Shown here in pieces: positions 1 to 12,462 of a stretch of 64,000 bases of DNA. The translations under genes were made by a program, and so were the position numbers. The stretch spans positions 71,016,001 to 71,080,000 of the forward strand of contig JASDFA010000001.1 in assembly GCA_035772735.1 (NCBI GenBank), given 5' to 3'. This DNA is from Datura wrightii. Taxonomy: Eukaryota; Streptophyta; Magnoliopsida; Solanales; Solanaceae. Numbering within the stretch: position 1 is the first letter of the stretch; each line of letters starts with the position of its first letter. A model generated the notes under the pieces. That model was given only the letters and a program-made list of their open reading frames with translations, ran no database searches and was not told where the DNA came from.

Positions 1-189
1 AGAACATTCATACTCAAATACTGATCTTTTTAACCGAAATTTTACAAAATGACTACCTCCGATTCATAACACATAGCTGAACTGATCTCATGCTTCACAT
101 ACACAATCTTACTCATAAAAAAACTTGAACACATGATCTGGACATGAAAACTAAATAGAATCATAAGGTAGAACTGATACCTCAAGTCA

Positions 190-1798
190 GAGCTGAGCCG
201 GTAGACAATAAATGCAGGTATTTAGCCATCATATATACTTCGGCTTCCCACATAGCTCCCTAAACAAGCTAATTTCTACATAATAACTGAAGCTACTTCT
301 TTTTTCCTTAACTTCCGATCCTGACGACCAAAGATTTCAACGGGAATTTCTTCATAACTAAGGTTGTCCCTTACCCCAACGTTGTCCATCGGAACTACTA
401 AGGCTGGATCAACCAAGAACTTTTTCAAGAGCGATACATGAAATACGAGATGTACTGAAGATAACTCCGATGGTAAGTCTAACTCATACGCCACCTTACC
501 AACTCTCCTCACAATCCTGTAGGGACCAACATATCGGGGATTGAGTTTCCCTTTCTTCCCAAATCGCATGACTCCCTTCATGGGAGATACCTTTAGAAAT
601 ACCCAGTCATCTACATCAAACTCCAGATCCCTTCTCCTCACATTAACATTCGATTTCGGATGACTCTGAGCTGTTTTTAACCGGTCCCTTATCAACTGCA
701 CCTTTACCATGGCCTCATAAACTAAATCAGGTCATATTATGGCTGCCTCACTAACCTCAAACCATTCGATGGGAGATCTACATCTATGCCCGTAAAGAGC
801 CTCGAACGGTGCCATTTGGATACTAGAGTGATAGCTGTTATTATAGGCAAACTCGATTAAAGGCAAATGATCATCCCAACCACCTTTAAAATCCATAATA
901 CATGCCCTCAACATGTCCTCAAGAGTCTGGATTGTTTGCTCGGCTTGGCCATCCATTTGCGGATGAAAGGCTGTACTGAGCTTGACTTGAGTCCCAAGTC
1001 CCTTCTGAAAAGACCGCCAGAACTGGGAGGTAAACTGAGTACCACAGTCTCAAATAATAGACAAGGGCACTCCATGAAGTCAAACCAACTCCCGAATATA
1101 CAATTTGGCATAATTCTTCACTGAATCCGTGGTCTTGACTGGTAGAAAGTGTGCGGCCTTGGTTAACCTGTCTACCACTACCCAAATGGAATCATAGTGT
1201 CGTCGAGTATGAGTTAGGCCTATAATAAAATCCATGTTAATCTCTTCCCACTTCCATGTGGGAATGCTAATATCCTGTAGTATGCCTCTCGGCCTTTGAT
1301 GCTCGACTTTCACTTGCTGACAGTTTGGACATTTGGCTATGAACTCTGCAATATCCTCTTTATACAATCCTACCAGTAGATTTCTCGCAAGTACCAATAC
1401 ATCTTCATAGATCCTAGATGGATAGAATATCTGGTACCATGTGCCTCATGCAACATCCAAACTCGCAAATCATCAAAGTCTGGGACACATAGGCGACCCT
1501 GGTATCATAGCACAACATCTCCCTCTTGAGAGAAAACCTCCACCTTTTGACTCAGCACCGCTTCCTTCATTTTCCTCAAAATTGGATTCTCATCCTTCTT
1601 AGATTTGACATCAACCACCAAGGATGATTCTGACCCATTCTGCACAACAACATTGCCATCGGTCGAGTCGATCAATCTAACTCCCAATCTTGCAAGCCGA
1701 TGGACATCTTTCACCAACTCCTTCTTTCCCTCATCCATGTGGGACACACTCTCCATAGAGAGGCTACTAAGTGCATCCGCCACCACATTAGCCCCCGG
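190..1798 (-). pseudogene. E1 integrase with chromodomain-like tail
   Basis: Minus-strand pieces at 1798-1505, 1397-1080, 1070-732 and 710-190 together give the end of RNase H (ANVVADALS), the zinc-binding CPNCQQ, the first catalytic Asp in INMDF, the region around the second Asp, the catalytic Glu in GQAEQTIQ, the GPY motif (YVGPYRIVRR), and a tail with WEAE near 200-215. Near 1050 the usual SDRG reads as a stop followed by DCG. This fits two substitutions, one at a CpG turning Arg to Cys. The tail is frameshifted after KEVASV (about 280). The protein inserted element DNA, and the tail is thought to steer insertion to heterochromatin. It is not functional here. Confidence 0.85.
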
Positions 1799-4232
1799 TG
1801 TCACACCCCAAGCCACCCTGGACGTAACATGGTACTTGAAGCCACAAGTGAGCCCAAGTCAACACCGGGTCTATCATACACTAGCATTCTGAGTAAACAT
1901 GCACAACAGAAGTTTTAAATAACAGATTTATCAGATTAAGAAAATGTAAAGACTGAAAGTAGAGAAAGAAATAATATATCTGAATTTCAATTCTGAAAGG
2001 GAAGTCTGGTTTGAAAGCCAACTACTGAGAAGTTGCTGGGACAGGTCCCCAACTAACACTAAGTCTAAACAAAACCATATCCAACTGAAGTAAATAAACA
2101 AAGCCCTCGAATGAGGAGGACTCACACTCTGATCTGCTAAAATAGAATGCTCTGAAACTGAAGTAACTATCTGTGTTGAATCGAGAACCTGCAGCTGTAT
2201 CATGAAACGATACAACATGAAAAGCACGCGTCAGTACTTTGAATGTACTGAGTAAGTGGGAGAAACATATTGAATATAAAGTCTGAACTAAAATGACATG
2301 CCATGACCAATAGGTTAGCTGAACTGAACTACTGATATAATTTGAAAAGGTCAAGACGACCCTGTCTGATGGTCAAGGGCATGCCCTTAGTTTGAAACAC
2401 TGAATCTGAGATACTGCACTGAACTGAGCCGCTTATTCTGATACTGTAATGGACTGACTAGTGGAAGAGTCTATAACTGACATATAACCACGTGATCTAG
2501 ACGTGGAGTCCGATGTATACACCCCACCAGTAGGACCCAATATACCTTGCCAGGGTATAAAGGAATGAACTGTTGATCACAAAAATATCTGGGGCCAATC
2601 AGGCCAAGTAATACGGTAACCTACGCTGGCATTGTAGTTCTGGGAACCTGGGTGTGTTGGAACCCCGACTCGCTCGGTGCTAAGTTCTACTCCCACTGGA
2701 AAGCCTAAATTGAACTACTAAGCTGATAGCTCAAAATTGGGGCCCAGGACTAGTCAGAGACGAATAACTGCATGTACCCTAAGAGCCTTATCGGACCAGA
2801 TTCTGAAATTGGATTCTAAGACTAGTTAGATTTGCTTATATAGAAGCGTCGTAACCGTCTACAAAACAACTAATAACTGAACTGGGGTCCTGGGGCTGGT
2901 CATAGCTATAACTGAATGTCATGACCGCCTAATGGACCAAATAACTAAAATCTGAATCTGAGTCTGAAAACTAGGTGGCACCACTGGCACCTCAAAAATA
3001 AACTGGAGTCAAACTGATCAGTTGACATTTTCTGGACAACACTGAGGTTGCTAAAATCTGACTGAAGCTAGACTGATATGATTCTGACTGAGACTAGACT
3101 GATAGAGTTCTGTGTTCTAACTGACTAAATTACTAAGCAGCTAATAGATAATTTCATTCAACGTGCTAAAGTCATTCTGATTCATGGGATAATTACCCAA
3201 CACATACCCAACGCAAGACAATTCTAGGAATTCAACCCAAAGCATTTTTCATTCACTAGGGGGAATTTAACAAGTAAAATCATTAATTAAAAATTAGGGA
3301 TCAAATTCACTTTTGTAATAATACTGACAATTTGATGAGGAATTAATGAAGATTATTTTAACAGTAAGTATCAACATCATTCTGAGTGAAATCAATGAAA
3401 AAATAAACATGAATGCTTCTCATACTTGAAAGCTCAGGGCTTAAAATTGATAGAAGAAATTGAGGAGGGCTTTGGGGACGTAAGGTGAGGACAATTCCCT
3501 TGCTAAAACCCCACATACATGGTGACGAAATCCCTGAAGAAGAGGACCTAGACTGATGCGATGAATGAATAACCCTAAGTCTTGCTAGAGAGTTTCTTGG
3601 GAGAATCGTTGATGAAATTCTGAGTGTAGACGTGAGAATGAGGGGAGAAAACCGCTCAAACCCTCTAATAGTTTTGAATTTAGGTTCAAAACGACGTAGT
3701 TTAGGGACTAAGTAGATAGGAGATTACAAAAATAATCCTGGTAAAATTTTGAAAACTGGTCGACGGGGTCCCAACGGGTCATTCAACGAGTCATTAGTTG
3801 GGACCACGACTCGTTTGGACCTCTCGTTAGGTCTACTACCCGAATTCACTGACCATTCGTGGACCACACTGCCTCATTATAGGGATTTAATGCCAAGTCC
3901 TGTAACGGGTGACTTAACGAGTCGTCTGCACTGATAACGATACGTTGCACCCACTCGCCAAGTACACTGGACGAATATATATAATACCAACTAGAGCCTG
4001 CCCACGAATGACCTAACAGGTCGTGCTCAGTGACCACGACTCGTGAGGTCCCTCATTGGGTACACTGCCTCCTTCCTTTGAAATCTCCAGCCTCCTCCTC
4101 ACGGCTCACCTAACGAATCGTGGGGGGTCACCTAACGAGTTGTTAGGTGGGTCCTTCTGCAACATTTCTGCAGCTTTCCAGATTTTCTATATTAAGTCCT
4201 GGATATTGATTTTGAGCTTTCGGGGCATTACA
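1799..4232 (-). mobile_element. Solo LTR S1 (Tekay-like family S), 2434 bp
   Basis: The block starts TGTCACACCCC and ends GGGGCATTACA on the plus strand, giving TG...CA ends on the minus strand. It is inserted between the RNase H and integrase coding of E1: reading frame stops at YHP on one side and resumes at ANVV on the other. Flanks are CCCGG and CTGGG, which fits a 5-bp duplication with one change in each copy. There is no internal region, so it is a solo LTR left by recombination. Its nearest relative in the window is S2 (26400-28796). Near its minus-strand start (3750-4150) it carries many copies of ACGA[C/G]TCGT. Confidence 0.85.
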
Positions 4233-5609
4233 CTGGGGTGGTAAAGAACACTCATATCGTAGTCCTTTAATAACTCCAACCACATCCTTTGCCAAAGATT
4301 GAGATCCTTCTACGTGAACACATACTGCAAGCTCTTATGATCCGTGAACACATCTACGTGGACCCCATACAAGTAATACCGCCATATCTTCAATGCAAAC
4401 ACCACCACGGCCAACTCGAGATCATGGGTTGGGTAATTCTTTTCGTGAACTTTCATATTTTGAGAGGCATATGTTATTACTTTCCCATGCTGCATCAACA
4501 CACATCCTAGTCCGACTCTCGGAGCATCACAATATCAACAAAGCCATCTGTACCCTCGGACAAAGTCCATACTGGTGCTGAAGTGAGTCGGGTCTTCAAT
4601 TACTGGAAGCTTTCCTCACAAGCCTCCGACCATTGGAACTTTATCTTTTTCTGAGTCAACCTGGTCAATGGGGCTGCAATTGATGAAAAGCCCTCAACAA
4701 ATCTTCAGTATTAGCCTGCTAGGCCCAAGAAACTCTGAATTTCTGAAGGATTCACTGGTCTGGGCCAATTCTTCACCGCTTTAATTTTCTAAGAATCTAC
4801 CTTTATGCCCTCACTGGAAACCACATGACCCAGAAATTCCACCGAGTCTAGAAAAAATTCACACTTGCTAAACTTTGCATAGAACTGACGATCCTTGAGA
4901 ATTCGCAACACTATCCTCAAATGAGCGGCATGCTCCTCCTCGCTCCGGGAGTATATAAGGATGTCATCGTGGAACACGATCACAAACATGTCCAGATATT
5001 GCTTGAACACCCTGTTCATTAGACCTATAAAAGATGCAGGAGCATTAGTTAGTCTAAATGACATAACTACAAACTCATAATGGCCATACCGGGTTCTGAA
5101 GGCTGTCTTTGGGATATCACACTCTCGAACTTGGAGCTGATGATACTCGAACCTGAGATCTATCTTCGAGAAACACCTGGCACCCTGGAGCTGGTCGAAT
5201 AAATCATCAATCCTGGGAAAGGGGTACCTATTCTTAATAGTGACCTTATTCACTACCAATAATCAATACACATCCGAAGTGATCCATCATTCTTTTGAAC
5301 AAAGAGAACTGGTGCACCCCATGGAGACTTGCTTAGTCTAATGAAACCCTTATCCAACAAGTCCTTCAACTGTTCTTTTAATGCTTTTACCTCGACTGGA
5401 GCCATCTTGTAAGGAGGAATGGAGATAGGCTGCGTATCGGGAAATAGATCAATACTGAAATCAATTTCCCTTTCCGGAGGAACACTTTGCAAATCATCGA
5501 GGAAAACCTCCGGATACTCACACACCACTAGAACTAACAGAATAGTCGGGGTCTCGGACTCTCCACACTTAACCCTAACTAGGTGGTACATGAAACCCTT
5601 AGAGATCAT
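4233..5609 (-). pseudogene. E1 reverse transcriptase and RNase H
   Basis: The piece 5609-5253 holds the region before RT (PPEREIDFSIDL, then KGFIRLSKSPWGAPV and MCIDY). The piece 5259-4789 holds the palm: NRYPFPRIDDLFDQL, KIDLR, TAFRTRYGHYEF and the catalytic box, which reads VFHDDILIYS. The usual form is FIDD or FVDD, so a His has replaced the aliphatic residue while both Asp remain. Further left, KVHEKNYPTHDLELA and YLYGVHVDVFTDHKSLQY (4501-4310) are RNase H. Stops and frameshifts separate the pieces. The gene ends at the S1 insertion. The family is recognised with confidence; activity is very unlikely. Confidence 0.87.
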
Positions 5610-5639
5610 TTTCCTAGCCTTAATATATGAAATAAACCG

Positions 5640-7215
5640 ACTAGCTGGTACAGCGGAATTACCCTTCCATTCTAGAACTGACTCACTCGAAAATCAGAAT
5701 TCCACCGCACAGGTCCTACAATTAATCTAAGCATAACATGAAAATAACCAATCCATGCCTAAGATGATATCAAAATCCGATATGGCCAACTCTACTAAGT
5801 CTGAGGAGGTAACCTTATGCAACACTGTGATGGGACACCCTTTATATACCTACGTAGCTACTATTGATTCACCGACTGAAGTTGATACAGAGAACAGTTC
5901 TGATAAAATTTCAGGACTAACTCAAAAACTACTAGCAATTTAAGGGGTCACAAAAGATAAAGTAGCTCCTGGATCTAACAAAGCATAATCATCAATATGA
6001 AAGACTTGCAACATACCCGTGACTACATCTGGCGAAACCTGCTGCTCCTGGCGAGGCACTAAGGCATAAAACCTATTTTGGCGCTGACCACCTATTGAAC
6101 TAGTGGAGGCACCCTACTGAGGGGGTTGTGCTGCTGGAGTAGTAGAACTAGCTACAGGGAAATCTCTACTCCTATGTCAGGGTTTGCCACACACGAAACA
6201 AGCATCCGCACCGACCAAGAACCTTCCCAGATGATTCTTGCCACACTTCGCACAAACTGGAAAAGTGCGCACCACCTGCATGCTACCATGATCCATCGAG
6301 CCTGTAGCCCTGCTCCTTTGGTCTCCCTTGAACCTGGATGGCGTGATGGCCGATGATGGAGCTGGAGCAATGGACCTGTGCTGGGACTGCTAATGTGGTC
6401 CACCCCCTGACCTAGCTTGAGAAACCCCATAGCTGTCATTCCTGGACCTCTTGGCCTCTCTCTACCTCCTGTAGACCAACTCCATCTGATGCACATGCAA
6501 TACAATATATGGAAAATCAAGGTGAAGCATGGTGATTCGACAATCCTATTCCAAATAATCTGCTACCCCATGCACAAAACGGCTCACCCGAGCTCGCTGG
6601 TCCGCTACTAACTCCAGAGCATATTTAGATAACCGGGTGAACTCCAATGCATATTCCTGGATCGACATATTGCCTTGATTTAGATTAACAAACTCAGCCT
6701 CCTTGACCTCCCTCATCTCCCGAGGGAAGAACCGATCCATAAAGGTAGTGTGAAACTCATCCCAACCTATCGGGCCTGCCCCCTCCACCCTGGCATCTCT
6801 CCATTACTTAAACCATATATGTGCTAACACTTTTAGCTGATAGGAAGTAAAGTCAATGCAGTTCCCATTATTCATCCCCATAATCTGGGTGATCTTCAGA
6901 ATCTCCTCAATGAAATCATGTGGATCCTCGTCCACCCTTGACCCCATGAACTTTAAAGGGATCATCCTCAAGAAATCCCTCACCCAAGAGGCCGCTGTAC
7001 TCCCATTCTGAGGAAAATTCGCACGTCTGATTCTGGACCTGGGCAGTCATGGCCTATGCCAACATCTGAATCACCGCCCTAAACATAGCATGGGCGGCTG
7101 GCTCTGGTACGTGCTCCTCGTGAACGGGTGGAGCTAGCTGATGCTCACCATCATGGGCACCCTTATGATCATTACCATTTCCATTTCTCCTGGCGTTTAC
7201 TCTACATAGAGGCAT
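5640..7215 (-). pseudogene. E1 gag and aspartic protease
   Basis: The start is the ATG at 7215 (MPLCRVNARRNGNG), matching the MPPRR-NAR opening usual in Tekay gag. The capsid part is clear at 6788-6546 (DRFFPREMREVKEAEF, NMSIQEYALEFTRLSKYA). A zinc knuckle follows near 6180 (CFVCGKP then a stop then HRSRD), so a Gly position has become TGA. The protease is near 5990-5720, with the active-site box LLDPGATLSF and the downstream ILGMDWL. Several stops, such as the one after IQMLA near 7055, break the frame. Gag would form the virus-like particle and the protease would cut the polyprotein. Confidence 0.82.
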
Positions 7216-7406
7216 GATTCTGCAAACACGAATAACATGAATTAGAAGAGTAAAGGACGTTCATTGCACGACATAGATCATAAAAGAAAGGAACGTTTCA
7301 TAAACGTCTAGTAGCCTCTTCATCATAAGTGTGGCGTGCTTCACACCCATGAAAAAGACTCTACTTAACGCGGCTTTTAGACTCCCTAGGACACATAAAA
7401 CCTATG

Positions 7407-7418
7407 GCTATGATACCA
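7407..7418 (-). other. E1 primer binding site (initiator tRNA-Met type)
   Basis: On the minus strand TGGTATCATAGC follows the LTR end by four bases. It matches the usual initiator tRNA-Met primer site TGGTATCAGAGC with one change (G to T). It fixes the LTR edge at 7423. Confidence 0.85.
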
Positions 7419-7422
7419 AGTT

Positions 7423-7985
7423 TGTCACGATCCAAACATACACTTATATCGTAGACACGGGACAAGGAGCCCCGAGAGACTCCATGTAGACCCATGGCAT
7501 GAGCATGCATCTAATCCAATCACATGAGCGGAAGACTTAACATATAAGAACACAATCATAACATAGCCAAAGGAAAAAAATCAGTACAAGACTTATATAA
7601 TACGGCTGAATACAACTTGCGATCTGATAAGCCTCTAATATGAAGGATGGATTGATGGCACAACTCCCCAACTAATCCAACATTCAAAATGAAAGAACAA
7701 CATAGAGTATGAGCATACAACCCTCGAAACATGAGGACTCACCTAGAGCGCTGAGAGCAAATTTGAAACTATATACGGGTGAGGATGAGCCTGAGAACCG
7801 GGACTTGTATCATGAAACGATACAACATAGAAAGTATGCGGTCAGTATGTGGAATGTACTGAGTATGCAAGGTAAGTAAAACGGACATTTAAAACATATA
7901 TGAAATTCATAAATGATCATAAGAGTAGGATATCATGCTTGTATTGTAAATTATAATAACATATCCTACGGCTCAAGGTTTTCAA
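7423..7985 (-). repeat. E1 right (5') LTR, first part
   Basis: It begins TGTCACGATCC beside the primer site and is interrupted at 7985 by element D. It contains a TCAGTA...TACTGA stem-loop (about 7829-7849) shared with the other Tekay-like LTRs. The LTR continues after D at 18147. The two parts add up to about 2275 bp. Confidence 0.85.
7981..7985. repeat. Target site duplication of D, left copy (TTCAA)
   Basis: TTCAA lies immediately left of D's first base. The second copy is 18142-18146. Joining the flanks restores a continuous E1 LTR. Confidence 0.92.
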
Positions 7986-8057
7986 TGTTACACCCCGTAA
8001 GTCTTTAACATTTAGTCGGCCTATTCGTATGTTGGTTGAGAGTTTTAGAGTGCCATA

Positions 8058-9490
8058 TGATAACGGGCAAAAATATATGCCCGAGATACTCTTTATTACT
8101 TCAATTAGTCTTGTTTATCTAAGTTATTGTATACATTTTCATGTAATTTTATATAATGTGGAGATATGTGCTAACCAACATGATTAGCCTTTGTTTTGTA
8201 GGTTTTGATAATGTTTGAGTAACTAATCCATGAGTTGGTGAAGTAGAAGCTTGGAAACGGAATTAACACGCGAACGTCGGCAAGGAAGAGCCACAAAATA
8301 GCCCACCGGTGCGTCGACAAGGTGCCACGGCAGGCAGGCCGCTCAAAACAGCCCACCTGCGCGTTGGCAACGTGCCACAGCAGGTGGAATCCGCGACCAT
8401 GGGGCTACAACGCGCTGCCCAGGCAGTGTGACACGTTGCCAATGCGGCAAGGTGCTGCCTGGGCCGATTTCGGGTGATTTTCCAGAGAGCCTCCGCGTTC
8501 GTAGCGTGTCACGGAGGCTGTGCTCCGCGATGCACTCCGTGACACATTGCTTGTTAATCCGGGAAAGATTCCTACTAATATAACTAGCACACTTAGGTTT
8601 ATTTTTCATAATTCAGACTTGGTGGAGCAAGGACGTGGGTTAGCAGCAGTTGAGGGACGAAAAAGCTAAGGGTTTTTCTCTCTTTCTTTCTTCTTTCAAT
8701 CAATTGTACGAATGATTTACACTCATTTGAGGATGATCAATCCACAAATGAGTGGCTAATTCTCTTCCTTGCTAAGGTTTTGAACATGTGTATTGAATTT
8801 TGATTGTGAATTATATGGTTTTTCATCTTCTTCTTTCATGTTGTTCTATTAATTCTTGTTCTTACTGCATTAGTGTGTGGCCAACATTAATGTACATCTA
8901 AAAAGTCCAATTTCACTCGAGAGAGCAAGAAATTGGAAAGTTGTGAATTAATAGGGTATTGTTCTTAACTTGATTTGGGAAAATTGGGTTTTGATGTGCT
9001 TTCCTGATAGAAATATACTTGAAAGCCGTATTAGTCAATTTAGGAACCGGAATTGTATTGCTAGGTCATAAATTGCATTTGATCACAGAAATGTAGACGA
9101 ATGGTTTATGATTCTAAAGTGAGATTAAATACGAGAGTTTTAATCTCTAGGATAATATTCTTGGCTAGCAACATGAAGAGAAGAATAACCGAATTATGAT
9201 TATTATCGAATTCATTACTTGTTCTTACCTTGGCATGCTCTTATCCATAGTTTCAATTCAAGTAAATATTTGTTAATAGTTTTAGTATATAGTTTATAAA
9301 CAAAATTATTTAACTTTTGGTTACATTGTTGTCAACATAATTAGAAGTAAACTAGAATATAGTATACTTAAGCAATTTTACTTATCTAGAGACTCCTTGG
9401 ATCGATACTTGGCTTACTTAGCCACTTTATTACTTGTTTGACCACGTGCACTTGCGTGTCAGTTTTTAACCCCTACCAAAGCACCGAACA
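8058..9490 (+). mobile_element. Tat-type solo LTR nested in D, 1433 bp
   Basis: It runs from TGATAACGGGC to CACCGAACA and is flanked on both sides by CCATA (8053-8057 and 9491-9495), which restores the D LTR sequence exactly. It is homologous to the LTRs of B and C: it shares the segment TTAAATACGAGAGTTTTAAT, the tail with GACCACGTGCACTTGCGTGT, and an inverted repeat at its first bases. It carries CACGGAG-type palindromes at 8490-8545 and related CCACRGCAGG repeats at 8310-8400. No internal region remains. Confidence 0.93.
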
Positions 9491-9682
9491 CCATACGTAT
9501 GAGGAAAGGGCCCGGGGAAAGGTCAAACAAGTGCCAAGTCGGGATTTCGCGGGAGGAGGCCGAACCAAGCTGCCCAGAGGGGCAAAGTGGCACGGAGCTT
9601 CTCCTCCGCGTTAGCCAACGTGGCACAGAGTAGAATCAGTGCATTGGCCGGCGTGCCATGTTGCTTTGTATGTTGCTTCAAG

Positions 9683-9690
9683 TATATATA
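9683..9690 (+). promoter_or_regulatory. TATA box of the D left LTR
   Basis: TATATATA followed by GGCC lies about 20-90 bases downstream of the palindrome array and is repeated at 15189-15196 in the right LTR. Its position in the LTR fits the U3 promoter. No start site can be seen directly. Confidence 0.6.
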
Positions 9691-11352
9691 GGCCTTACCC
9701 TTAGATTTGTTGTTATTTCTCAAGTAAACCATGACCAACAGAGGTGAGGACGAGGGAGAACATTTAATTTTCATCTGATTACGCTGCTAAACGCCGTTCA
9801 AATCTAAATTAACTTCGGGAATTGAAGTATAAGGCTACAAAGAGCATCGCTGCAGAGTTATTTTCGTAAAATACGCCCGACAAATCGTCGTCCCGCTGAG
9901 CCTAAGTTGATGGAATTGTTTCAAAATAGTGTCAATACAATCACGTGCCTAAAGTAAGTATTTCTCCCTTCTAGATTTATCAGAAATTACGAGTTTTCAA
10001 TCATCTTTCAATAGGTTAAAATATAGTTACTATATATATATAAAGTTATCTTTTTCTTCAAATTCAATAACGAAGTTGGCCCTATTCTTCCATTAATATG
10101 ATTATAGTTGAGAAGGGCAGTTGAATACGAGCTGATACAAATCAGTTAGTTAGAAAATGGCGAATGAGGTATGTAAGGCTTAACTCTCAGCAAGTATCCT
10201 TGTCGTACAGTGTTACGACTTATGTTCTCAAATAGAAATAACGATCTCAGACCCTGCAGACGGTTGCAACCATTAGATTGTAATTCTATATGTTCTAACT
10301 AGCTGTTATTGATATACATATATAAATATCATATATGTTGCGAGTAACTGCTAATAGGGATTACAGTTACATAAATTCTCATAAGAGTTATTGGCCTGAA
10401 TCAGTTGGTTAAATAGTATGGGCATAGTTAGGCGGTCTAACGACCAATTGGCACCTGTATTAGCAGTAAAGCATCCCTAGAGTTCATTGACGTTATCACA
10501 TGTTTCAGAACCAGAAATAGAGACAGAATAGGCATATTCTAGAGTTAGCAACACCAGGGTTGTCCAGTGCATTGAGTGACCGTCTGCCATCCCTTTAGCC
10601 TTATAAGTGATTTTCAGTCCTAGTCGACTTAACAATTATCACGTACGATGCCCAGCAGGCCAACCCAGTCGTCCGAGTAAAATAAACCCGTGGGTACCCC
10701 AAGGAGGGGTCCTCATCAGTAGTCAGTGGCGGGATAGCACCCGAGCCGGTTCTTGAAAGGTATTCAGGTACAGAGTGCCAGGAGAGGGCCAGTATATATA
10801 GAATTGCCTATAAGATTGAGAATTTCCCAAAACAGTAATACAGATCCAAGTGGATTCATACAAGGCTTAAGGAGTCAGTAGTACTCTGCTAGTACAGTGT
10901 TAACCACAAGTTAAGGAGATCGGTAAGCTCCCTATGAAGGACCAAGGTGCCAATCGCGTAGAAGCAAGTTCGACCAAGCCCAGCACTATAATTGTTTAAT
11001 TAGAAGAATAAAGTAGTTAGCTATCCGCAACCCCATAGTTATTCATGAGTTATAGATGTCTGAGTAGGACATTCAGAGTATTGTTAGGCCACTTCAGACC
11101 TCGCTCTATTCAGCCCAGACTATTAGAGATCATGATCACTATCAGGATCCTTTGATCAAATACGGGCACATGGCGTGCCTGCAGATAGCCATTCAGATTA
11201 TCCTAGAAGCAAGTAGCGTTAGCGTTAGGCCCCAGAAGGCCAGATACGCTCTCTTTATACAGATAGATTGATGTGTTAGTATAGAACCTAGGTTGGGGTT
11301 TCCCTTAGTTAGAAGCCTTCCATGACCACCCCAGGGTTAATGGCTGTGTCGC

Positions 11353-11511
11353 CGCCCGCCAGGGGCGAGGATACATCGCTCTACGGAGCGGCACGCCGTC
11401 CGCAAAGGACGAAGATGGGGATCCAGATCCTCATATGCCGTGGTTGGACTTATACACACCCCCATGGAGCGTTTACGCTCGGGGTGTAGATATCAGGAGT
11501 CCTCCGGACTC
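11353..11511 (+). other. Candidate structured RNA: chain of hairpins in the D LTR
   Basis: Consecutive perfect stems are: CGCCC/GGGCG (11353-11367), CGCTC-TACG-GAGCG (11377-11390), CGTCC/GGACG (11397-11411), GAGCG-TTTA-CGCTC (11467-11480, inside a CACCCC/GGGGTG pair), and GAGTCC/GGACTC (11497-11511). Homologous stems in Tekay1 and Tekay2 have different paired bases. The region lies far downstream of the TATA box, so it should be transcribed. Function unknown. Confidence 0.55.
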
Positions 11512-12462
11512 AGAAACAGCTACAGTTTAGGGGCCAAGCGGGCCCAGTTGTAGACCCAGGGGATCAGTCGGTTGGCTACAGTACCAGTAGAGTTGTAGAC
11601 ACTTGAGTAGGGGTATATAGATTGAGATGTGCTCGCTAGGACTTATGGGGGCCTGAACAAGTTATTCCGTGCTGATTATACCTCCCGGCTTATGGGGGCC
11701 ACGTGGGGTTCTTGTATGAATTCTTGTCTACTAGCTGTAGTGTATAAATGTGTAAGTATGCAGTCTTAGCTTATGTACATGTAGTGTAAGTTAGATGCAG
11801 ATTACGAATCAGCAGGCGTACAGGTTAATCTTTCGGCTCTTCTTTTTATTTATTCCAGTCCTATTCAGCTTATTTATTGCCTTACATATTCAGTACATAT
11901 TGTACTGACAACCTCTTCTAGGGTGCTGCATTACTTGCCTGCAGGTACAGATAGATGAGGAGCAGGTCCCTCGTAGTTTCAGTCATCCGTACAGAACTGT
12001 CAGCTCCCTTCTTCCGGGGCTTGTGTGATAGAGGTTTATTCCTTTTTTTTGTACAGTATGGGTAGGTCGGGGTCCTTTCCCGACCATGTTATTACTCCTA
12101 GAGGCTTGCAGATTGTTTTACTTCCCTGTGGTTAGATAATATCGGCCGTGTGGGGTCCATGTGTGCTTTAGCTGATGTGTATTGGTCGTGTGGGGCCCTG
12201 TTTAGCTGTTGATTGGCGGCCTTGTCGGTCCGCATAGAACTCCTTATGATTGTTTGTCTCTAGCTAGCTGTTTACTTTCACCGGGGCTATAGGCCTTGTC
12301 GGCCGAGGGTTGTATTTACAGCTGCTATATAGCCCGTTGTTTTCTTGATTCCATAGTTAGAGTCAGCCCTGCACCAAAGGTGCTTAGGCTCAGTCAGCTA
12401 AGCAGTTCAGGTCCTAGTAGGGCACCAGGTGCCAGTAATGCCTCCCAAGGTTGGGCGTGACA

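Larger units (their letters stand above)
7986..12462 (+). repeat. D left (5') LTR, with a nested solo LTR
   Basis: Without the 1433-bp insertion and one CCATA copy it is about 3039 bp. The order is TG end, palindrome array (about 9540-9665), TATA box, a long transcribed part with a hairpin chain (11353-11511), the TCAGTACA hairpin (11890-11908), and a GGCACCAGGTGCC palindrome close to the 3' end. Compared with the right LTR it lacks 164 bp near 10379. Confidence 0.92.
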
